Assembly (NCBI GenBank): GCA_039090855.1
Contig: CM077011.1
Location: 26,875,001-26,939,000 of the forward strand
Length of the DNA stretch: 64,000 bases
DNA from: Macrothele yani
Lineage: Eukaryota; Arthropoda; Arachnida; Araneae; Macrothelidae
Reading direction: 5' to 3'
Each line of letters starts with the position of its first letter. Within the stretch, counting starts at the first letter, position 1. The notes below the pieces were generated by a model. The model worked only from the letters and a program-made list of their open reading frames with translations. It was not told the DNA's origin and ran no database searches. The position numbers and the translations under genes were made by a program. Positions 45,640 to 53,957 of the stretch are shown here, piece after piece.

Positions 45640-46138
45640 TAAAACGAAGTAAATTTCTCCGTCATTTCTGTCCACGCCAGGATTCGAACCCGGATCCCTC
45701 ATTCCGGAATAAGTCACTCTACCAATTGAGCTACGCGGACGTTTTATTCAGATTCCTATCTGCCTTTATGTCATGTGCGTCCTTCTGGCAGGTACGTCAC
45801 ATCTCCTGGTACGTTACATCATTTCCCCTAATTTTTTTTTTTTTTTTCGAAGTGCTGGAGAAAGGATTCTCTTATTTTTCCTATCTCGCGGTGTGGAAAT
45901 AACATCACACCAATGCGAGATTTTGAACGGTCGGGTCATCCGGATAGTTCGGGCGCCATTATAACGAAGTAAATTTCTCCGTCATTTCTGTCCACGCCAG
46001 GATTCGAACCCGGATCCCCTCATTCCGGAATAAGTCACTCTACCAATTGAGCTACGCGGACGTTTTATTCTGCTTCCTATCTGCCTTTATGTCGTGTGCG
46101 TCCTTCTGGCAGGTACGTCACATCTCCTGGTACGTTAC
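45640..46138 (-). mobile_element. TRIM retrotransposon with tRNA-like LTRs, copy 2
   Basis: Minus orientation. 5' LTR 45960-46138 and 3' LTR 45640-45817, long type (178-179 bp), about 5 differences between them. Primer-binding site TGGCGCCCGAAC is the complement of 45947-45958, one base inside the 5' LTR. The interior is only 142 bp and ends with the purine-rich TTAGGGGAAATGA before the 3' LTR. Flanks CATTT/AATTT are a near match. LTRs contain AATAAA just upstream of the tRNA-like core and B box GGTTCGAATCC. Confidence 0.88.
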
Positions 46139-46858
46139 AATTTCTTATGCTACAGTTCTTAATCGTTACTTAGTTATTTGCTCACTTATGTTGCGACATC
46201 TTTTTCTACACGTAGTATAAAATAAAGTCCCCGGTAGGCGTCTGTCTGTTTGTTCGGGCTAATCTCGAAAATCGCTGGACAGATTTTGATGTGGTTTTCA
46301 CCATTCCATAGAGCATTTATGGAGGAAGGGTTAGGTCTATGATACATTAATCTATGACAAAAGGGAGCCGAGCAGTAACGAGTTTAGCAGCAAGTCAAAG
46401 GAAAAACCGCCGTTCGCATTTTTTCGTGGTTTCCACTGCCTATGAGGATGCAGCAAACACGTGATTTTCTTCATGGCAACGAGCCTTAGTAACGTTGCGT
46501 AAGTGAAGGACAAGCATTCCCGTTGAAATGATGGTGTCTTACTTTGAAAGTTTAACTTTCGAGTACAAAATGCGGTATTCGGAAAAAATTAATGAGATTG
46601 AAAGAAAAGATCCCTGAGTGCTGAATGTAAGTATCTTCGAAGGTGACGCGAAAAGTTTTCCAGAAGTGCAAACAGTAAATATTTTCTATTACTTCGTCTT
46701 TGGTCGAAGCGCCATTACCATACTACAGTTAGAGGCATTAGACTCATATAAAATTCTCGAAGCATATAACAATTTCTCATCGGGCACATTCTTTTACATG
46801 GTAATTTAGTAAGATCACTAATTAGTAAGCAAATTAGTAACTCTTTAATAAAAAGTGT
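46139..46858. other. No gene; low-complexity transposon-like text
   Basis: Near 46225-46330 the wording GTCTGTCTGTTTGTTCGGGC then TAATCTCGAAAATCGCTGGA recalls the non-coding parts of Helitron-like elements in arthropods, but no terminus was identified. Confidence 0.35.
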
Positions 46859-47019
46859 GTGACGTGCCTGCCAGCAAGACGCACACGACATAAAGGCAGA
46901 TAGCAGTCAGAACGAACGTCCGCGTAGCTCAATTGGTGGAGTGACTTATTCCGGAATGAGGAGACCCGGGTTCGAGCCCCGGCGCGGACAAAAATGACGG
47001 AAAAATTTACTGCGTTATA
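46859..47019 (+). mobile_element. Solo tRNA-like LTR, short type
   Basis: 161 bp, starts GTGACGTGCC and ends TGCGTTATA. Flanked by exact AGTGT repeats (46854-46858 and 47020-47024). tRNA-like core GTCCGCGTAGCTCAATTGG with B box GGTTCGAGCCC. Confidence 0.86.
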
Positions 47020-48125
47020 AGTGTTTTTCTATGCTCTGGGAAGAGATTTTCAAGACTTAGAAAAATTGAGAGAAAAATCTGGTAATCTATGTACTACGTA
47101 TATGAAAGTTTGTATATTTGTATGTTTGTTTGTTTGTCCGCTATACAAATCTAGAGTTTTCAACGTAGCACCACCAAATTTGGTATACTATATCATGGTA
47201 CTCAAACTTAGGCCGTACAAGGATTTTGGAAGGCATCGGAGGGGGGTCAAGGGGGCCCATACAAAATTTTCGTTATTTTAGTTAAATTTCTAGTTTTCAA
47301 TTTAGAACCACCAAATTTGGTATACTATCTCATGGTACTCTGACTTGGACCGTACACGGTTTTGGTAAGGAGTCGCAGCCCGGAGTTCAAAGGGCCCCCA
47401 TATAAAATTTTCGTACAAATTTCATTCATAAAATTTCACCCGCTGAACTTGGTGATTCCCCGAACATTTACCCAGGAAATACCGGGTACCCCTGCTTGTT
47501 TCGTGTAAATCAGAAAAGACATTAGACACTGTCACACGGTAGGTGCATGTTTTGTGTGTGTAGTGGTGAGGCATTTCAAAAAGCAGGCCTTAGTTCTTTA
47601 AAATAATAAATTTTTCATGATATGATTAACTTTAACGTAAGTATTTCGTGGTAATTTGTGTCGGAAACCAGGGCAATCATTTGAATTATTATAACGTACA
47701 CATTTCTGTTTCACGTAAAAAAGTGAAATAATTTTGATTTTACGCAAACTACTCGTAGGTACCAAAGAATTTGATTTATTAAAACACTCGTAAAGCCTAG
47801 TTAATAATATGGAAGTTAAACTTTTGAGTAATTGAAAGCTAATGGATTTTCCCAAAAGGGCCTCGAGATTTTCCGGTACGCCACTGGTTACGTCGCTTAT
47901 CTTTACGTTTTGTTTGAGGTCAAAATAACAAAAAAGTGATATCTTGAATCTGTCTTCCGTAAAATGAGACTCTTTATGCCGGGTATCAACAATATTCAGA
48001 CTTTATCAATTAAAAAATCGTAGTATTTTGTTAGCCAATTGGCCCTGAAGTTAGTCTACCTCAAAGAAAATACAGATAGACTCAGTTCTGATTGAGCCGC
48101 CAGTTTGGAACGTAGGACTCCTACT
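47020..48125. other. No gene; ~160-bp imperfect duplication at 47150-47420
   Basis: ACCACCAAATTTGGTATACT then AT-TCATGGTACTC occurs twice (near 47169 and 47307), each followed by a related GGACCGTACA-type phrase and GGGGCCC-like text, so a segment is duplicated. The end near 47480-47500 (CCGGGTACCCCTGCTTGT) resembles a Helitron 3' terminus. No ORF is supported. Confidence 0.5.
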
Positions 48126-48304
48126 GTAACGTACCAGGAGATGTGACGTACCTGCCCGAAGGACGCACACGACATAAAGGCAGATAGGAATCAGAATAAA
48201 ACGTCCGCGTAGCTCAATTGGTAGAGTGACTTATTCCGGAGTGAGGGGATCCGGGTTCGAATCTGGGCGTGGACAGAAATGACGGAGAAATTTACTTCGT
48301 TATA
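48126..48304 (+). mobile_element. Solo tRNA-like LTR, long type
   Basis: 179 bp from GTAACGTACC to TTCGTTATA, flanked by exact CTACT repeats (48121-48125 and 48305-48309). The tRNA-like core has A box TAGCTCAATTGG and B box GGTTCGAATCT. Confidence 0.9.
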
Positions 48305-49090
48305 CTACTAGCAGATCGGAGAGTTGAAATGAGCTAGTCGAGTATGGTTTCAAAGCCTTTATTTAATTTGTTACAGCCAACGCAGGTCTATGATGTTAAA
48401 AGTAGCTTACATAATTTTTACAAATAATGCTGGATGCATTGCGAACACAAAGCAGATCGATACACGAATTACCCAACGTAGTGCTCTGTCTTTTTGGGCT
48501 TCTTATATTCCTCATCACTTGCTCTTGCCTCTCGTTTTGATTTTCTCCAATTTTGTATGCCTTCATTCTGTGAATTCCTGCAGCATTGTCGAAATGTTAA
48601 TTCGTTCACACGAAAACAATTTTTAAAATTTTTAGTTTAAACCACGGCGATATGTTCTTTATACATTTGAAAAGATCTCGTCGAGAGCTTTAAAACGATA
48701 CCACGCACAGTCGCTTTACACCCACGGTTGTCCGTATAAACCGCGATGTTGTCAAAAGTGTTCACCGGTTCACAAGAAAACAATTTTTAGAATGTTCAGG
48801 TCAAACCACTGCGAAATGTTCTTCGTATATTTGAATAGATTTCGTCGAGACCTCTAAACCAATCCCACGCACAGTCATGTGGCGCTCACGGTTGCCGTGA
48901 TAGTCTGAAAAAACGCGGCGGCAAATCCAGAAATATTGCATCATCTCCCCCACGCACAAGGAGCGAGGGGAGCGTCACGCGCACGATGTATTGTGCAGTA
49001 CGCAAATTGGAATCCATGCTGGTTACGAATATGCTAACACGATTAGTGTGTGGCACGTATTTTTAACGCTATAACGATTTCAGTTGGGAC
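48305..49090. other. No gene; ~160-bp tandem duplication
   Basis: GAAAACAATTTTTA-AAT, CCACGCACAGTC and CGTCGAGA-CT occur in the same order at about 48610-48735 and 48770-48900, an imperfect duplication. No ORF is supported. Confidence 0.6.
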
Positions 49091-49100
49091 CTATTTTTGT

Positions 49101-49414
49101 CACGGGCCGTGGATGGCCTAGTGGTCAACGTTCGTGACTGCCACGGAGAAACCTCGGGTTCGATCGCAGGCAGATACAAACGCTCGAGCCACTAAATATC
49201 CGCCGTGCGTCGGATGGGCACGTTAAGCCGTCGGACCTTGGATGCTGGCCCCCGGTAATAAATAAGGGCATCTTCTTCCCCTTTTCTGCTTCGCTTCCGT
49301 GTCACTTTCCTATCGGGCACTCTAGCCTAAATCTCCTAGCTTCCTATTTCTAAGAGTTGTTTAAGACCTGTGGTCAGACACTCCCTTCCTAAAATCCTCT
49401 AAATATGATCTGAT
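49101..49414 (+). mobile_element. tRNA-derived SINE (family C) with 10-bp target duplication
   Basis: CGTGGATGGCCTAGTGGTCA (A box), CCTCGGGTTCGATCGCAGG (B box), then ATATCCGCCGTGCGTCGGAT as in the 28482 copy. Tail CTAAATATGATCTGAT. Flanked by exact CTATTTTTGT repeats (49091-49100; 49415-49424). Confidence 0.9.
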
Positions 49415-49788
49415 CTATTTTTGTTCCAGGTGGTCGACCGTAAGTCGCCCCATGCTATCCACGGAGTATGACGTAATCCTACGTCAGAACAACAAAACCA
49501 AAAATAACTCTCTTCTCTTGAAGTAAAGTTATTTTAAAATAACTAAATGTATTCATGCTTTTACTGACAAGGAATTCATGTTACCTAAAGTTCGTTTTTT
49601 TTAAAACTATTCAATACTTCCAGATTAAATATTTTCCCAGAAAGTTTCTGCTCGTAATTGCAGAATTTTTGCTAAGTAAAATGCAGAGAATCTTCAAGTT
49701 GCTCTCGTGATGAAGCACCAGGTAAGGTCGTAAACCTTTGAGAAATTATAATCACCATTTTTTTTTTTTTTTATTTGAAAGGTGATTT

Positions 49789-50000
49789 TTTTTATTGGAG
49801 GTTTAACGACCACCGTGAGCAACTCAATGGGCTATAAGCAGTCGCCCGTCCCTAATTTAGGGCCACTGGTTCCAGGGAAGGGAGAGAGCCAATGCCATAA
49901 GACAAACACAACATCCATGCCTCACCGGGATTCGAACCCGGACCCCTTTCGGAAGAATGATCAGAGGCCATCGCTTAGACCACTGCGCCACCGGGGCGGC
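49789..50000 (-). mobile_element. tRNA-derived SINE (family B) with 12-bp target duplication
   Basis: The reverse complement starts CGCCCCGGTGGCGCAGTGGT and has B box GGGTTCGAATCCCGGTGAGG, then the full body. Flanked by exact GAAAGGTGATTT repeats (49777-49788; 50001-50012). It is inserted at the end of an older family B copy (50001-50105). The best-preserved copies are this one and 55103. Confidence 0.92.
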
Positions 50001-50105
50001 GAAAGGTGATTTAACGACCACTATAAGACATTCTAAGTGTTACAAACAGTCGCATGTCTTAATTTTGGGCCACTCGTTTCAGAAAAGATAGGGAGCCGGG
50101 GTCGT
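50001..50105 (-). mobile_element. Older family B SINE fragment
   Basis: TTTAACGACCACTATAAGAC, ACAGTCGCATGTCTTAATTT and TGGGCCACTCGTTTCAGAAA are diverged versions of the 3' body of family B. The head is missing; the newer copy at 49789 sits at its end. Confidence 0.65.
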
Positions 50106-50167
50106 CAACGATTGGGCATCTGCATAATTAATACAGAGAAGTGACGTGGACCAGGAACATCGAACAT

Positions 50168-50239
50168 AAGTCATCGCTCTTTCCACGTTTTTATAAGTTT
50201 TTTACTCACTTATAAAAAACGTGGAAAGAGCGATGACTT
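50168..50239. repeat. 31/32-bp inverted repeat, 9-nt spacer
   Basis: Left arm 50168-50198 (AAGTCATCGCTCTTTCCACG then TTTTTATAAGT) and right arm 50208-50239 are reverse complements, differing only by one extra A in the right arm's A run. The spacer is 50199-50207. The right arm continues into a mariner transposase, and the left arm marks where mariner homology stops. Confidence 0.95.
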
Positions 50240-51073
50240 CTGTTTGACGGGCATCTGCATGTCGTTGCTGAAGAAGTTTCAAGGGAAGAATTTCTTGTGG
50301 AAGGTTGTCACCTGGGATAAAAAATGGGTCTATTGCGACAATCCCGTACCAAGCGATCCTGGGACGACCCAGGCCATCCATCAACATCCACCGCAAAACA
50401 GGATATCCACGGGAAAAAGTTGCTGTTGTGCGTGTGGTGGGATATGCATGGAGTGCTGTACTTCGAACTGTTGAAACCGGGGAAACAATCACTGTACAAC
50501 GATATAGCGATCAGTTGATAAAACTGAACGCAGCCATCGAGCAGAAACGCCCATAGACAGGTAAAGGCCGCCGCCCAGTCATCCTGTTACATGATAATGC
50601 CAGACCATATGTCAATGCCAACACGAAATCAACCTTCGAACAGCTACACTGGGAGGTTTTACCGCGCTCGGCTTACTTCCCAGGCACTGCACCCTCAGAC
50701 TTTCATCTGTTTCGCTCTATGCAACATGCCCTAGCCCAACAGCGATTCACCACAGTTGTAACGTACCAGGAGATGTGACGTACCTGCCAGAAGGACGCAC
50801 ACGACATAAAGGCAGATAGGAATCATAATAAAACGTCCGCGTAGCTCAATTGGTAGAGTAACTTATTCCGGAGTGAGGGGATCCGGTTTCGAATCCTGGC
50901 GTGGACAGAAATGACGGAGAAATTTACTTCGTTATACAGTTCCAGAGGTGGAAAATTTCGTCACTGCGTTCTTCAGCTCAAAACCAGGGTCCTTCTATCA
51001 CAGGAGCATTCATTTGTTGCCTGAAAAATGGCAAAAGGTCATTGATGCTAACGGCCAATATTACGTTGAATAA
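50215..51073 (+). pseudogene. mariner transposase, 5'-truncated, split by a solo LTR
   Basis: Frames read [15 protein letters not shown] (E-to-K next to the first catalytic D in the family block V-T-G-D-E-K-W), [50 protein letters not shown] (second D), GTAPSDFHLFRSMQHALAQQ (third D, 34 residues later), then the 179-bp LTR insertion (50758-50936) inside a TTV codon stretch. It resumes with PEVENFVTAFFSSKPG and ends VIDANGQYYVE with TAA 51071-51073. Removing the LTR and one CAGTT copy leaves the frame intact at that point. Confidence 0.88.
50758..50936 (+). mobile_element. Solo tRNA-like LTR inserted in mariner
   Basis: 179 bp from GTAACGTACC to CTTCGTTATA, with exact CAGTT repeats at 50753-50757 and 50937-50941. 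The tRNA-like core is 50835-50906 (72 nt), LTR positions 78-149. The interrupted mariner codons give an empty-site reference, so the insertion boundaries are firm. Confidence 0.93.
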
Positions 51074-51171
51074 ATGTGTACTGGTTTTCTAATTGTTGTT
51101 GTTGCTATCTCCTTCCTCCTTGAAACGGCAGAAACTTTTGCATACCCCTAATATATGCCCAGAGTTCGGCT

Positions 51172-51333
51172 GTGACGTACCTGCCAGCAGGACGCACACG
51201 ACATAAAGGCAGATTGCAGTCAGAATAAACGTCTGCGTAGCTCAGTTGGTAGAGCGACTTGTTCCGGAATAAGCGGATTCGGGTTCGAATCCCGGCGTAG
51301 ACCAAAAATGACGGAGAAATTTACTTCGTTATA
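51172..51333 (+). repeat. 5' LTR of TRIM copy 3 with tRNA-like core
   Basis: GTGACGTACC ... TTCGTTATA. AATAAA at 51224-51229 is followed two bases later by the 72-nt tRNA-like core 51231-51302. The core has a 7-bp acceptor pairing (GTCTGCG with CGTAGAC), D arm GCTC/GAGC, A box TAGCTCAGTTGG and B box GGTTCGAATCC. No T run follows the core within the LTR. Confidence 0.9.
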
Positions 51334-51334
51334 A

Positions 51335-51346
51335 TGGCGCCCGAAC
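51335..51346 (+). other. Primer-binding site (tRNA-Lys type)
   Basis: TGGCGCCCGAAC lies one base after the 5' LTR. These 12 bases are complementary to the 3' end of animal tRNA-Lys including CCA. The same 12 bases sit at the same place in copies 1 and 2. The next bases (TATCCGGATG) do not continue the tRNA-Lys3 match. Confidence 0.88.
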
Positions 51347-51570
51347 TATCCGGATGACCCGACCGTTCAAAATCTTGCAATGGTGTGATGTTCTTTCCAC
51401 ACCGCGAGATAGGAAAAATCAGAGCAGCGCTTCGAAAAATAAATGTGTGTGACGTTGCATTCCACACACTAGATTGACTGAGAGTTCTCAAGTGCACGTT
51501 CTACAGTGGATGGCTGCCTGCAACGATTCATGGTCACGGCTGACCCGTGGGCCATGCCCCGGCCCTCTTT

Positions 51571-51583
51571 CGGGGGGGGAGAT
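51571..51583 (+). other. Polypurine tract
   Basis: CGGGGGGGGAGAT directly precedes the 3' LTR, where LTR elements prime plus-strand DNA. Copy 1 has a longer purine tract and copy 2 a shorter one at the same position. Confidence 0.8.
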
Positions 51584-51745
51584 GTGACGTACCTGCCAGC
51601 AGGACGCACACGACATAAAGGCAGATTGCAGTCAGAATAAACGTCTGCGTAGCTCAGTTGGTAGAGCGACTTGTTCCGGAATAAGCGGACTCGGGTTCGA
51701 ATCCCGGCGTAGACCAAAAATGACGGAGAAATTTACTTCGTTATA
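51584..51745 (+). repeat. 3' LTR of TRIM copy 3
   Basis: Identical to the 5' LTR except for one T/C difference just upstream of the B box (GCGGATTCGGG against GCGGACTCGGG). Confidence 0.92.
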
Positions 51746-51750
51746 CGGCT

Positions 51751-52322
51751 TAGTGCTGATAATGATCAGGTTTAATCCCTAACATCGGCTAGTGAAAAAT
51801 TATTCTGGAGACCCAACCGCAGCTGAGCGCCCCAACTTTTAGATCTCCTGGTTCATCTTCAGAAGTAACCTGACCTCCTTTCCAAGTAATAATTTTTCTC
51901 TCAAAAGATAAGACAAAATAAGTCCCGCCAAAATCTTACTATATGCGTCGCTCAACTTTCTCTAGGACCCTGGACAGTGCACGACAAATCACAGGCTTGC
52001 CATCTGACCCCCTACTTATGGGCATCCCACGCACTACGCGTCCTTTCACTTGTCCCATGATATAAATCAGATGCCCACTCTGCTGTTGCTATGGGTCTCT
52101 GTGAATTTCAAGTTCCAAATTCTTAGAAACTCTCAACCTCTCCCCGATTCTTGTAGCCTTGTCAGAAAAATGGCTGCAACTTCATCCCTTCTCTTGCACT
52201 CAATAATGGCTTCCCATTACCCAATTCAACATTACCACTGATTTCTCTTTCACTACTGGCAATTTTATCTCCTATTTGTTTCTAAAAGACTCCATGTTAT
52301 CACAATGTTGACCTCCTTTTTA
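51751..52322. other. No gene seen
   Basis: No supported feature between the TRIM and the next mariner relic; a 63-codon frame at 52050-52241 has no recognised domain. Confidence 0.35.
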
Positions 52323-53957
52323 GACCACAAGGCTTCGTTTATCGAGTTTCTTGCCGCAGGAAACACCGTAGACGTTGCCAAGCATGCGGTAACACTAAAT
52401 TATCTGCAAGCATCACTCTAATCTAAGCGTTCCGGCACATATTTTCGGGGAGCTGAAGAGGCATCTACGGTGTCATAGATTCCACTCGGACGAAGATGTG
52501 CAGGACGCTCTTCCGGAAAGGATCCTGCAGCAACCCTCCGCCTTCTACGGAAGAGGAATCGAATGTCTAGGGTTATTTTCTGGGAGCTGAAGAGGCATGT
52601 ACGGGGTCACAAATTCTACTAGGACGAAGAGGTGCAGGACGCTCTTCGGGAATGGATCCTGCAGCAACTCACCACCTTCGACGGACGGGGAATCGAATGT
52701 CTAGGGTTATTTTCTGGGAGCTGAAGAGGCATGTACGGGGTCACAAATTCCACTGGGACGAAGAGGTGCAGGACGCTGTTCGGGAATGGATCCTGCAGCA
52801 ACCCATCGCCTTCTACGGACGGGGAATCGAATGTCTAGGGTTATTTTCAGGGAGCTGAAGAGGCATCTACGGGGTCACAGATTCCACTCGGACGAAGAGG
52901 TGCAGGACGCTGTTCGGGAATGGATCCTGCAGCAACCCACCACCTTCGACGGACGGGGAATTGAAAGTCTAGGGTTATTTTCTGGGAGCTGAAGAGGCAT
53001 GTACGGGGTCACATATTCCACTCGGACGAAGAGGTGCAGGACGCTGTTCGGGAATGGATCCTGCAGCAACCCATCGCCTTCTACGGACGGGGAATCGAAT
53101 GTCTAGGGTTATTTTCGGGGAGCTGAAGAGGCATCTACGGGGTCACAGATTCCACTCGGACGAAGAGGTGCAGGACGCTGTTCGGGAATGGATCCTGCAG
53201 CAACCCACCACCTTTGACGGACGGGGAATTGAAAGTCTAGGGTTATTTTCTGGGAGCTGAAGAGGCATGTACGGGGTCACATATTCCACTCGGACGAAGA
53301 GGTGCAGGACGCTGTTCGGGAATGGATCCTGCAGCAATACATCGCCTTCTACGGACGGGGAATCGAATGTCTAGGGTTATTTTCTGGGAGCTGAAGAGGC
53401 ATCTACGGGGTCACAGATTCCACTCGGACGAAGAGGTGCAGGACGCTGTTCGGGAATGGATCTTGCAGCAACCCACCACCTTCGACGGACGGGGAATTGA
53501 AAGTCTAGGGTGATTTTCTGGGAGCTGAAGAGGCATGTACGAGGTCACATATTCCACTCGGACGAAGAGGTGCAGGACGCTGTTCGGGAATGGATCCTGC
53601 AGCAACCCACCACCTTCGACGGACGGGGAATTGAAAGTCTAGGGTTATTTTCGGGAAGCTGAAGAGGCATCTACGGGGTCACAGATTCCACTCGGACGAA
53701 GAGGTGCAGGACGCTGTTCGGGAATGGATCCTGCAGCAACCCATAGCCTTCTACGAACGGGGAATCGAATGTCTAGGGTTATTTTCGGGGAGCTGAAGAG
53801 GCATCTACGGGGTCACATATTCCACTCGGACGAAGAGGTGCAGGACGCTCTTCCGGAATGGATACTGCAGCAACCCATCGCCTTCTACGGACGGGGAATC
53901 GAACATCTAGTGCCACGGTGGAATAACTGCCTTAATAGCCACACGGATTGCTTTTAA
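52323..53957 (+). pseudogene. mariner transposase relic with deletion and amplified C-terminus
   Basis: About 52330-52430 reads IEFLAAGNTVDVAKHAVTLN then YLQASL, a mariner segment that normally precedes the second catalytic aspartate. The catalytic block is missing; the text then jumps to F-G-E-L-K-R-H-L-R and the C-terminal phrase HSDEEVQDAVREWILQQP, which is repeated eleven times. Only the last copy continues to the true end IEHLVPRWNNCLNSHTDCF and TAA 53955-53957. Confidence 0.85.
52451..53924. repeat. 134-bp minisatellite, 11 copies, from mariner C-terminus
   Basis: AGCTGAAGAGGCAT starts at 52451 and returns every 134 bp exactly (52585, 52719, 52853, 52987, 53121, 53255, 53389, 53523, 53657, 53791). 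From the fourth copy on, CAGATTCC and CATATTCC variants alternate, giving a 268-bp higher-order unit. 134 is not a multiple of three, so the frame rotates and yields several overlapping 60-77 codon ORFs on both strands. Confidence 0.95.

Larger units (their letters stand above)
51172..51745 (+). mobile_element. TRIM retrotransposon with tRNA-like LTRs, copy 3 (youngest)
   Basis: 574 bp with exact 5-bp target repeats CGGCT (51167-51171; 51746-51750). 5' LTR 51172-51333 and 3' LTR 51584-51745, 162 bp each, one difference between them. Interior 250 bp, no ORF. The PBS begins one base after the 5' LTR, and a purine tract precedes the 3' LTR. Lack of any gag or pol means it depends on another element's proteins. 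Confidence 0.92.

Noticed and set aside
45640..46138. Two neighbouring SINE insertions
   Set aside because: My first reading. The interiors of all three pairs start with the same PBS one base after the first repeat and end in a purine tract, and the outer flanks of copy 3 share a 5-bp duplication that the inner junctions lack. That is LTR-element structure.
50835..50906. Genuine tRNA gene
   Set aside because: The same core recurs ten times in the window, always inside the LTR with conserved flanks and target duplications, with a poor anticodon stem and no T run directly after it. It is part of a repeat.
52652..53957. Family of 60-77 codon genes with a shared domain
   Set aside because: They are successive frames of the 134-bp array from a mariner C-terminus.
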